Origin: Rhodococcus koreensis
Lineage (GTDB): Bacteria; Actinomycetota; Actinomycetes; Mycobacteriales; Mycobacteriaceae
Length of the DNA stretch: 64,000 nucleotides
Direction: 5' to 3'
Assembly (NCBI RefSeq): GCF_900105905.1
Contig: NZ_FNSV01000005.1
Location: 5,456,001 to 5,520,000 of the forward strand
Below are positions 9,113-17,028 of this stretch, in pieces. A model generated the notes under the pieces. That model was not told the DNA's origin. It was given only the letters and a program-made list of their open reading frames with translations, and did no database searches. Position numbers and translations under genes: made by a program. Position 1 is the stretch's first letter. Each line of letters starts with the position of its first letter.

Positions 9113-10246
9113 ATGCGGGACGCAGTCATCGTCGATGCGGTACGGACACCGATCGGAAAACGCAACGGATCGCTGGCGGAGATTCATCCAGCGGATCTGT
9201 CCGCACACGTGTTGAACGCTCTCGTCGAGCGAACGAATATCGATCCGGGTGTCGTCGACGACGTCGTGTGGGGATGCGTGGGTCAGGTCGGGGATCAGGC
9301 GAACAACATCGGCAGGAGCGGCGTACTCGCTGCAGGTTGGCCGACATCGGTTCCGGCGACCACAGTGGACCGCCAGTGCGGTTCCAGTCAACAGGCGCTG
9401 CACTTCGCCGCGGCGGGCGTGATTGCCGGTCAGTACGACGTTGCGGTCGCCGGTGGAGTGGAGTCGATGTCGCGGGTTCCCATGGGGACCAGTCGCCACA
9501 CGGGACAGCCGTTTGGACAGACTGTACTGGACCGATTCGGAGTCGAGGCGTTCAACCAGGGCATCGGCGCCGAGATGATTGCCGAAAAATGGGCGCTCTC
9601 ACGCCGGCAACTCGACGAGTTCGCCGCAGGATCACACGAGAAGGCCGCCGCTGCGACCGATTCGGGCGTGTTCACCGGCCAGGTCGCCGCTCTGCCCGGC
9701 GTGTTGGACTCGGACGAGGGCATACGGCGCGGTACCACCGCCGACACACTTGCCGGACTGAAGACGTCCTTCAAGGCGGACGGAGCGATCCACGCCGGCA
9801 ACGCCTCGCAGATCTCGGACGGTGCCGGAGCCCTGCTCGTGACCACGACCGAGAAGGCACGTCAGCTCGGTCTGACACCGATCGCCCGAATCCACACCGC
9901 CGTGACAGTGGGTGACGATCCGGTGATCATGCTGACCGGACCGATCCCGGCGACCGCGAAGGTCCTCGAGCGCTCCGGATTGTCGATCGCCGACATCGGC
10001 GCATTCGAGATCAACGAAGCATTCGCCTCGGTGCCTCTGGCCTGGCTCGCGGAGACGGGAGCCGACCCGGCCCTGGTGAACCCGCTGGGCGGCGCGATCG
10101 CCGTCGGCCATCCTCTCGGCGGCTCCGGTGCCGTTCTGATGACGAGGCTGGTGCATCACATGCGAGACAACAACATTCGATATGGCTTGCAAACGATGTG
10201 TGAGGGTGGCGGCATGGCCAACGCCACGATCGTCGAATTGCTCTGA
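9113..10246 (+). CDS. Acetyl-CoA acetyltransferase-type thiolase
   Basis: 377 residues from ATG 9113, chosen because AAAGGAG lies 8 bp upstream. Nucleophilic Cys89 is in DRQCGSSQQALH; the C-terminal His is in AVGHPLGGSG and the second Cys in MCEGGGMANATI, so all catalytic elements of a degradative thiolase are present. Expected to cleave a beta-ketoacyl-CoA into a shortened acyl-CoA and acetyl-CoA, probably the last step of the cluster's beta-oxidation round. Followed 27 bp later by an acyl-CoA dehydrogenase. Confidence 0.9.
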   Translation: MRDAVIVDAVRTPIGKRNGSLAEIHPADLSAHVLNALVERTNIDPGVVDDVVWGCVGQVGDQANNIGRSGVLAAGWPTSVPATTVDRQCGSSQQALHFAAAGVIAGQYDVAVAGGVESMSRVPMGTSRHTGQPFGQTVLDRFGVEAFNQGIGAEMIAEKWALSRRQLDEFAAGSHEKAAAATDSGVFTGQVAALPGVLDSDEGIRRGTTADTLAGLKTSFKADGAIHAGNASQISDGAGALLVTTTEKARQLGLTPIARIHTAVTVGDDPVIMLTGPIPATAKVLERSGLSIADIGAFEINEAFASVPLAWLAETGADPALVNPLGGAIAVGHPLGGSGAVLMTRLVHHMRDNNIRYGLQTMCEGGGMANATIVELL

Positions 10247-10273
10247 CCACCCGACAGAAGGTGTCTGATTGAT

Positions 10274-11419
10274 ATGAAGAGAACCGTATTCAACGAGGAC
10301 CACGAGACATTCCGCAAAGTGGTCCAGGACTTCCTGGCTCGCGACGTCCAACCGCACTATGAGGCGTGGACCGAGGCGGGCAGGGTCGACAAGACTGTCT
10401 TTCACAAAGCCGGCGAGATCGGCATTCCCGGCCTCCAGATACCCGAAGAGTACGGCGGCGCGGGTATCGAGAGCTTCAAATTCAACGCCGTCGTCGCCGA
10501 GGAGCTGGCTCGATCCGGCGTCACTCTGGGTGGTCTCGCACTGCAGACCAATGTGCTGCTCCCCTACTTCCTCGAGTACGCAACCGAGGAGCAGCGGCGG
10601 CGCTGGCTGCCCGGCATGGCCAGCGGCCACATCGTCGGCGCGATCGCGATGACGGAGCCCGGCACGGGCTCGGACCTGGCGGGCATGGCCACGACCGCAC
10701 GGCGGGTCGGCGACAATTATGTTCTCAACGGCGCCAAGACCTTCATCACGGGTGGTATCAACTGCGACCTTGTCGTCGTGGTGGCCCGGACCGACAAGGG
10801 GGCCGACCGTCGGGACGGGCTGTCCCTGCTGATCGTCGAAAACGGCATGCCCGGGTACGAGCGGGGCCGGAACCTGACGAAGCTGGGTCTGAAAGCGCAG
10901 GACACCGCGGAGTTGTCGTTCACCGACGTGCGGGTTCCGGTGGAGAATCTGCTCGGTGAGGAGGGCAAGGCCTTCGGGTACCTCGGGTTCAACCTCCCGC
11001 AGGAGCGGCTGTCCACTGCGATCAATGCTCAGGCCAGCGCGGAAACGGCTTTGGATCTGACCGTCGAGTACGTCAAGGAGCGCAAGGCCTTCGGGACAAC
11101 CATCGGCAGCTTCCAGAACACCAAGTTCGAACTGGCGTCGTGCGCGATCGAAATCGAGGCGGGTCGCGCGATGGTGGACAGGGCGCTCGACGAACTCGAC
11201 GAGGGCACGCTGACCGCGGCGGACGCGGCGAAGGCCAAGGTCTATTGCACCGAGCTGCAGTCCCGGGTGATCGACCGCTGCCTGCAGTTGCACGGCGGCT
11301 ACGGGTTCATGATGGAGTACCCGATCGCCCGGATGTATGCGGATGCCCGGGTGACGCGAATCTTCGCCGGTACCACCGAAGTGTGTAAGTCGATTGTCAG
11401 CAAGTCGCTGGGTCTGTAG
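10274..11419 (+). CDS. Acyl-CoA dehydrogenase
   Basis: 381 residues, the usual single-domain ACAD length. FAD/substrate signatures AMTEPGTGSDLAGM and LNGAKTFITGGIN are intact, as is the C-terminal QLHGGYGFMMEYPIARMYAD followed by IFAGTTEV. The Glu in MMEYP fits the catalytic-base position of the medium/short-chain group. Introduces a 2,3-double bond into an acyl-CoA using FAD and the electron-transfer flavoprotein. Sits between thiolase and nitronate monooxygenase-like genes with short gaps, so is part of the same operon. Confidence 0.92.
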   Translation: MKRTVFNEDHETFRKVVQDFLARDVQPHYEAWTEAGRVDKTVFHKAGEIGIPGLQIPEEYGGAGIESFKFNAVVAEELARSGVTLGGLALQTNVLLPYFLEYATEEQRRRWLPGMASGHIVGAIAMTEPGTGSDLAGMATTARRVGDNYVLNGAKTFITGGINCDLVVVVARTDKGADRRDGLSLLIVENGMPGYERGRNLTKLGLKAQDTAELSFTDVRVPVENLLGEEGKAFGYLGFNLPQERLSTAINAQASAETALDLTVEYVKERKAFGTTIGSFQNTKFELASCAIEIEAGRAMVDRALDELDEGTLTAADAAKAKVYCTELQSRVIDRCLQLHGGYGFMMEYPIARMYADARVTRIFAGTTEVCKSIVSKSLGL

Positions 11420-11432
11420 GAGTAGGGAATTC

Positions 11433-12431
11433 ATGCTGAGTACACGATTTACGGAGCTGTTCGGGATCACCCACCCGGTGGTGCAGGGTGGCATGCAGTG
11501 GGTCGGGCGTGCCGAACTCGTCGCGGCGGTGGCGAACTCGGGAGCGCTCGGGTTCATCACCGCGTTGACCCAACCCACTCCGGACGCGTTGGCCGCGGAG
11601 ATCGCCCGCTGTCGCGAGATGACGGACATGCCTTTCGGTGTGAACCTGACGATGCTTCCCTCGATCACTCCGCCGCCGTACGCCGAGTATCGCGACGTGA
11701 TCATCGACTCCGGTGTGAAGATCGTCGAGACCGCGGGGAACAGTCCGGCAGAGCACATGCCGGCGTTCCTGGCCGCTGGAGTGAAGGTGCTGCACAAGTG
11801 CACCAGCGTGCGACATGCAGTGAAGGCCGAGGCGCTGGGCGTCCATGCGCTGAGCATCGACGGGTTCGAATGCGCCGGACATCCCGGTGAGGACGACGTT
11901 CCGGGTCTCATCCTGATTCCCGCCGCAGCGCGGGCATTGCGGGTTCCTGTCATCGCGTCGGGCGGCTTCGCGGACGGGCGGGGGCTGGCGGCCGCGTTGG
12001 CGCTCGGCGCCGAGGGTGTCAACATGGGAACCCGGTTCATGTGCACGGCGGAGTCGCCGATCCATCGGACGATCAAACAGCAGATTGTCGACGCTACCGA
12101 ACTCGACACCGAGTTGATCTTCCGGTCGCTGCGGAACACGGCCCGCGTCGCGAGCAACACCGTCAGCCGGGAAGTGGTCAGTGCGCTCGCTGGCGGGGGT
12201 GCGTTCGACGATATCCGGCACCTCGTGTCCGGTGCGCGCGGCAGAACGGTGTACGAACTCGGCGACCCCGAGGCAGGCATTTGGTCGGCAGGCCTGTCGC
12301 AGGGCCTGATTCACGACATCCCCACGGTTGACGAGCTTGTCACGCGGATCGTCGCCGAGGCGGCAGACCTGATCCAGGGTCGGCTCGCCGGTCTCTGTGA
12401 TCGCAGTGAGGCCGTCCTCGTCGACTCCTGA
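11433..12431 (+). CDS. Nitronate monooxygenase-like FMN protein (2-nitropropane dioxygenase family)
   Basis: 332 residues from ATG 11433 (AGGAGTAGGG just upstream). TIM-barrel flavoprotein: HPVVQGGMQWVGRAEL near the N-terminus, SIDGFECAGHPGED around residue 150 where class I enzymes have their catalytic His, and the phosphate-binding VIASGGFADGRGLAAAL. Class I enzymes oxidise alkyl nitronates, but close relatives are common inside acyl-CoA degradation operons, including mycobacterial and rhodococcal steroid/terpenoid clusters, where their role is unclear. An enoyl- or dienoyl-thioester reduction is a reasonable alternative. Confidence 0.85.
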   Translation: MLSTRFTELFGITHPVVQGGMQWVGRAELVAAVANSGALGFITALTQPTPDALAAEIARCREMTDMPFGVNLTMLPSITPPPYAEYRDVIIDSGVKIVETAGNSPAEHMPAFLAAGVKVLHKCTSVRHAVKAEALGVHALSIDGFECAGHPGEDDVPGLILIPAAARALRVPVIASGGFADGRGLAAALALGAEGVNMGTRFMCTAESPIHRTIKQQIVDATELDTELIFRSLRNTARVASNTVSREVVSALAGGGAFDDIRHLVSGARGRTVYELGDPEAGIWSAGLSQGLIHDIPTVDELVTRIVAEAADLIQGRLAGLCDRSEAVLVDS

Positions 12432-12543
12432 TGGTGAGAGCCGGCCCGAACGGCAAACCTGTCGCTCGCGATTCTGGAAGGAAGGCCGTGAATACATTTT
12501 CTCTACTGGGCTGCAACGCAAATCGGGTCATCGGGAGTGTGTT

Positions 12544-13224
12544 GTGAGTCACCCGGAGACCGATTCGGTGCTCCTCCGGCACCATCCGAGCGGGCGGTTG
12601 GACATCGAAATGAACCGCCCCGAGCGGAAGAACGCCTTGACTGTCCCGATGGTGATCCAACTAGCGGACGCCCTCGCGGACGCCCGAGGCGACGACACCG
12701 TGACGGCAGTGTTGCTGCACGGGGCAGGCGGATGCTTCAGCTCCGGATTGGACCTCGCCGAGGTGCGCCCGGGGGACCCGGAGATTTCCTCCGCAATCAC
12801 CGAACTGCACACACGCCTCGCCGCCCTCGGCAAGCCGTTGATAGGTGCCCTGCAGCGGGCCGCTGTCAACGGCGCTGCGGCGATCGCGCTGGCCTGCGAC
12901 CTGCTCGTGGTGGGGCAGACGTCGTTCCTGATGGTCGGCGAGGCGGAGATGGGAGTGGCGGCCCCGAACAACCTGCGTTGGTTGCTCGCGAAGTACGACC
13001 TGAATCAGGCACTGCAACTCACATTGGGATGTGAACGCCACTACGGGCCGGCGCTGCTGCGCCGAAATTTCGCCTACGACATGGTGCCGGACGACCGGGT
13101 TCTGGCACGGGCAACCGAACTCGCCGAGAAAGTGGCCGCCTACCCCCACGGCGGGGGAATCGCGATGAAACAAGCGATCATCGCGCTCGAGGGAATCGCG
13201 AAGGAGACAATCGAATGGGAATAG
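12544..13224 (+). CDS. Enoyl-CoA hydratase/isomerase family protein
   Basis: 226 residues from GTG 12544 (GGGAG upstream), slightly short for a crotonase. The oxyanion-hole segments are visible (HGAGGCFSSGLDLAEV and RAAVNGAAAIALACD), but the region that usually carries the catalytic Glu reads GEAEMGVAAPNNLRW, not the common GLVPDAGG type. The reaction may therefore be isomerisation or hydrolysis instead of hydration. It overlaps the next gene by 10 bp, so is translationally coupled to the double acyl-CoA dehydrogenase. Confidence 0.8.
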   Translation: MSHPETDSVLLRHHPSGRLDIEMNRPERKNALTVPMVIQLADALADARGDDTVTAVLLHGAGGCFSSGLDLAEVRPGDPEISSAITELHTRLAALGKPLIGALQRAAVNGAAAIALACDLLVVGQTSFLMVGEAEMGVAAPNNLRWLLAKYDLNQALQLTLGCERHYGPALLRRNFAYDMVPDDRVLARATELAEKVAAYPHGGGIAMKQAIIALEGIAKETIEWE

Positions 13225-15518
13225 CGACAACCGCGGAACACCGCGCACTTCGCGAGGCGGTTCGGGACTTTCTCGCCGACACCAGTGGGCCGACCGAAGT
13301 CCTGCTCGTTCAGGACTCGGAACTCGGCTACCGCCCCGAGATGTGGGCGACGATGGCGGAACAACTCGAACTGCAGGGAATGCTCGTCGACGAAAAGCGC
13401 GGCGGTTCCGGCGCGGGGATCCGTGACCTCGTCGTCGTCGCCGAGGAATTCGGGCGCTCCGCGGTGTGCAGTCCGTTCTTCTCGAGTTCCGTGCTGACCA
13501 CGCTCGCGATCGCGGACTGCGCCCAGGAAGCGTGGAGCACCGAGTTGCTGCCGGGTCTCGCTGCGGGCACACGGCTCGGGTGCCTCGCGTTCGCCGATGC
13601 CGACGGGTGGTGGCAGGCCGGGGCGGAGGCGGTGCGTGCACACCCGGACGGCGACAGCTGGCGGCTCGACGGACGGGCCCACCACGTGCTCTTCGGTCAC
13701 TGCGCCGACACCGTCGTTGTCGCCGCCCGCACCGAAGAGGGGACCGGACTGTTTCTCGTGGATCCATCGGATCCGAATGTTCGGCGGGTCCGGTGCCCGG
13801 CGTTGGACCTGACTCGACCACTGACGACCTTCACCTTCGCCGGGGCGGCGGCGCAACGGATCAGTGGTGCCGTCGACATCTCCGAGGCGCTGTCGAGGGC
13901 ACTCGACAAGTCCCTCGTCGTGCAGGCTGCGGAGAGGGTCGGCGGAGCTCGCCGGTGCCTGTATCTGACAACCGAATACGCGAAGACCCGAAACCAGTTC
14001 GGTCGTCCGGTCGGTGCCAACCAGGCCGTCAAGCACGGGCTCGCCGATCTGATCCGCGCGCTGGAACCGGTCGCCGCTGCGGTCGACGTTGCCGCTCACG
14101 CCGCGGATACCGATTCCCCGGAGCTGCCGACACTGGTGAGCCTGTTGTGTGTTGCGGGGCCGGAGAGGTATCTGCAGATCGCCGGAGAAGCCATTCAACT
14201 GCACGGCGCGATCGGCTTCACCTGGGAGCACTGGGCTCACATCCATCTCAAGAGGGCGAAAACGGATCAACTGATGTTCGGATCGTCGACGTGGCACCGG
14301 GAGCGCTTACTCGCCGGAGCCCTCTCCGCCGCTGCGGTCGAGGGCCGTGTGCGGACCGACGAACCCGCGCCGCTGGCGGAACTGCGCTCCGAGGTCCGCG
14401 GGTGGCTGGTCGAGCATGGCGCCGAGGGGATGCCACTCGAGTACGCGCAGGAACCGTTCGGGCACGAAGACACCGACACCGAGAAGCGCTGGATCGACCT
14501 GCTGCGTCAGGGGCGGTGGTTGTGCCTGTCGTGGCCGGAGGAACACGGTGGGCGGGGCCTGGGTCCGGTCGAAACGCTTGTGGTGGAGGAGGAGTTCGCC
14601 CGCGCGGGACTGCGTCGCCCGCAACTCGGCATGGGCGAGATCCTCCTGGCGCCTGCCCTGTTGGCGCATGGAAGCGAGGATCAGAAGCGGCGATTCCTGC
14701 CGCGCATCCTGTCGGGCGAAGACACGTGGTGCCAAGGATTTTCCGAACCCGAGACCGGATCCGACCTCGCCTCCCTGCGAACCACCGGAACCGTGGCCGG
14801 CGACGAGTTGCGGATCACCGGCGACAAGATCTGGACCAGCCACGGCGATCAGGCCGACATGATGTTCCTGTTGTGCCGCACCGACCGCGACGCGCCGAAA
14901 CACCGCGGCATCTCGTTCGTGCTCGTTCCCATGACGGACAACGGCGTTTCCGTCGATCCGATCCGGATGGCGTCGGGCGCCAGCGGGTTTGCGCAGGAAC
15001 ACATTACCGATGCCCGAACGTCTCTGAGCAATGTGGTGGGTGGGCTCGGTAACGGTTGGGCGGTCGCGATGACCACACTCGGCGCCGAGCGGGCCGGTAA
15101 GGCTGCCACGCAGTACGTCGGCTATCGCCACGAATGGGACGTCCTGGTGGAGCGGCTGGACAAGAACGCGCGACTCGACGACGCGATCGTGCGCCGGCAG
15201 TTGGCGGAACTCGTGATCGAGGTCGAACTGATGCGCGCCGTCGGGTCCGTGATCAGCGCCCGGATCGCCGAGGGGCAGTCCGTCGACGAGTTGCTCGCGA
15301 TCGACAAGATCAACTGGTCGGAATATCACTGCAACTTCGGTTCGACCAGCCTCGAACTTCTCGGTGCTTCGGCTCTGAACCGCCCCGAGGGGGACGGCTA
15401 TCAACTCGACCCCCTGCAGCGGGTGTTCCTGGAGAGCCGGGGACGCCGGATCGCACGTGGCTCGAATCAGATTCAGCGCACGATCATCGGTGAGCGGATC
15501 CTGGGCCTGCCGAAGTAG
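13215..15518 (+). CDS. Fused two-domain acyl-CoA dehydrogenase (FadE34-like)
   Basis: 767 residues containing two complete ACAD modules. Domain 1, about residues 1-370, ends in IQLHGAIGFTWEHWAHIHLK. Domain 2, from about 380, has GFSEPETGSDLASLRTTG and ITGDKIWTSHGDQADMM and ends in ARGSNQIQRTIIGERILG. Domain 1 lacks the usual TEP/GSD FAD loop; its middle is degenerate (CLAFADADGWWQ), so one domain is probably catalytic and the other structural. This matches the single-chain version of the alpha2beta2 actinobacterial enzymes acting on bulky cyclic acyl-CoAs such as steroid side chains. Start ATG overlaps the hydratase end. Confidence 0.88.
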   Translation: MGIATTAEHRALREAVRDFLADTSGPTEVLLVQDSELGYRPEMWATMAEQLELQGMLVDEKRGGSGAGIRDLVVVAEEFGRSAVCSPFFSSSVLTTLAIADCAQEAWSTELLPGLAAGTRLGCLAFADADGWWQAGAEAVRAHPDGDSWRLDGRAHHVLFGHCADTVVVAARTEEGTGLFLVDPSDPNVRRVRCPALDLTRPLTTFTFAGAAAQRISGAVDISEALSRALDKSLVVQAAERVGGARRCLYLTTEYAKTRNQFGRPVGANQAVKHGLADLIRALEPVAAAVDVAAHAADTDSPELPTLVSLLCVAGPERYLQIAGEAIQLHGAIGFTWEHWAHIHLKRAKTDQLMFGSSTWHRERLLAGALSAAAVEGRVRTDEPAPLAELRSEVRGWLVEHGAEGMPLEYAQEPFGHEDTDTEKRWIDLLRQGRWLCLSWPEEHGGRGLGPVETLVVEEEFARAGLRRPQLGMGEILLAPALLAHGSEDQKRRFLPRILSGEDTWCQGFSEPETGSDLASLRTTGTVAGDELRITGDKIWTSHGDQADMMFLLCRTDRDAPKHRGISFVLVPMTDNGVSVDPIRMASGASGFAQEHITDARTSLSNVVGGLGNGWAVAMTTLGAERAGKAATQYVGYRHEWDVLVERLDKNARLDDAIVRRQLAELVIEVELMRAVGSVISARIAEGQSVDELLAIDKINWSEYHCNFGSTSLELLGASALNRPEGDGYQLDPLQRVFLESRGRRIARGSNQIQRTIIGERILGLPK

Positions 15519-15520
15519 GG

Positions 15521-15567
15521 GACCGATCGGTCGCTCCAATTTTGAATTGACTTCACTGAATACAATC
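15521..15567. promoter_or_regulatory. Palindrome and GntR-like site upstream of MFS gene
   Basis: GACCGATCGGTC at 15521-15532 is a perfect 12-bp dyad directly after the dehydrogenase stop. CACTGAATACAATC at 15554-15567 matches 11 of 14 bases of the perfect palindrome CACTGTATACAGTG found upstream of the GntR gene at 22.1 kb. TACAAT within it resembles a -10 box, 27 bp before the MFS start. The short AT-rich patch around it marks this as the likely promoter of the transporter. Regulation by the distant GntR protein is a guess from similarity. Confidence 0.4.
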
Positions 15568-15593
15568 ACAACTGTTGAGGCGGAGGCCTACCC

Positions 15594-17024
15594 ATGACTG
15601 TCGCGAACGGCCCACATCGTGCGGACAATTCCGCGGGGACGATGCCCGAGGCCATGACGCCTGTGGGCGCGCGGACCGCACGCACCGCCTGGAGCATCAC
15701 CTTTCTCGTGATGATTCTGCAAACGGTGAACTTCGCCGACAAAGCCGTGTTGGGGATTGTCGCCCGACCGTTGTCGGAGGATCTCGGCCTGTCCAACGCC
15801 GACATCGGTCTGTTGGGCAGCGTCTTCTACGTTTTGTTCGTCGTGACCGGGCTCCTGGGTGGATTCATCGCCGACCGCGTGAAGATCGTCTGGGTGCTGT
15901 TGGTGATGGCACTGCTCTGGTCGCTGGTGCAGATCCCGATCCTGTTGGTCGGAACATTCGGGGCATTACTCGTCAGCAGGGTTCTCCTCGGCGCCGCCGA
16001 GGGCCCGGCTGCATCGCTCGTGAACGTCGCGGTGTTCGGCTGGTTCCCCAAGAAAGAACGTGGGCTGCCGTCCGCCGTGGTCTCGTCCGGCTCCTCTCTG
16101 GCGAAGATTCTGATGGCTCCCGCGCTGACCCTCATCGTGGCCGCATACGGGTGGAGGGCGGCGTTCATCACCATGATGATCATCGGCGCCGTCTGGGCCG
16201 CGGTCTGGCTGGTCGTCGGCAAGGACGGCCCCTACTCCGTGAACAGCGCCCGCGAGCGCGCCAAGACCGGCGACACGGACACGGTGACGCGGGTAAGCAT
16301 CCTCCGGATCGCGGCGCTCCCCACGTTCTGGGGCGGAGTGCTCGGCATGTTTGCGGTCTACGGCATGGTCGCGGTCGTCCTGACCTGGCTGCCGTCATAC
16401 TTCGAGGAGGGCCTCGGCTACACCCGGATCAACTCCGGATTGCTGTTCGCGCTGCCCAGCGTCACCGGAATGACCGCGATGTTGCTCGGTTCGTTTGTCA
16501 CCGACCGTCTGGCAGGACGAGGAACGACGGTGCGGGTGTCGCGCGGGCTCGTGACGGTGGTCGCTCTGGTCTTGTGCGGTGTGTGCCTCGCAGTGATCCC
16601 GTTCGTCACCGAATCGTGGATCGCCGTGGCGCTGGTGGTCACTGGCTACGGCGTCGGAGTCGCCACCCTCCCGCTGATGTTCGTCGCCGTGAGTTACATC
16701 AGCCCGGATCGTCAGGTCGCGTCGACATTGGGAGTGTTCGTCGCGTTGTTCCAGGCCTCCGGGATCCTGGCCCCGTGGCTCACCGGGTACCTGGTGGACG
16801 CGGCACCGACCCCAGCGGACGGGTACACCTCGGCGTTCCAGATACTCGGTGTGGTGGCGATCGTGGGTGCGGTGGTGATGTTCTTGACCATCGACCCGGA
16901 GCGGGACCGGGCGCGGATCGCGGCGATCGATCCGCTGACCAACGCCGACGGCTCGGCCGAAGACGAGGAGCTGTACGCCGCCACCCACGGCGAGGAATCC
17001 GGGCGAACCAGAGAAGGATCGTGA
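15594..17024 (+). CDS. MFS transporter (organic-acid type)
   Basis: 476 residues, 12 predicted membrane helices, GGFIADRVKIVWVLL at the loop 2-3 signature position and a duplicated half in the second bundle. Both termini are hydrophilic; the C-terminal ~45 residues are acidic. AGGCGGAGG lies upstream of the ATG. The resemblance is to the anion:cation symporter-like proteins that import aromatic or other organic acids. With a CoA-transferase and beta-oxidation enzymes on either side it is the likely uptake system for the pathway substrate. Confidence 0.85.
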   Translation: MTVANGPHRADNSAGTMPEAMTPVGARTARTAWSITFLVMILQTVNFADKAVLGIVARPLSEDLGLSNADIGLLGSVFYVLFVVTGLLGGFIADRVKIVWVLLVMALLWSLVQIPILLVGTFGALLVSRVLLGAAEGPAASLVNVAVFGWFPKKERGLPSAVVSSGSSLAKILMAPALTLIVAAYGWRAAFITMMIIGAVWAAVWLVVGKDGPYSVNSARERAKTGDTDTVTRVSILRIAALPTFWGGVLGMFAVYGMVAVVLTWLPSYFEEGLGYTRINSGLLFALPSVTGMTAMLLGSFVTDRLAGRGTTVRVSRGLVTVVALVLCGVCLAVIPFVTESWIAVALVVTGYGVGVATLPLMFVAVSYISPDRQVASTLGVFVALFQASGILAPWLTGYLVDAAPTPADGYTSAFQILGVVAIVGAVVMFLTIDPERDRARIAAIDPLTNADGSAEDEELYAATHGEESGRTREGS

Positions 17025-17028
17025 CGCT

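Noticed and set aside
9632..12280. 882-residue open frame on the minus strand
   Set aside because: Antisense to clearly recognisable thiolase, acyl-CoA dehydrogenase and NMO-like genes; no family motif. Long antisense frames are common at this GC content.
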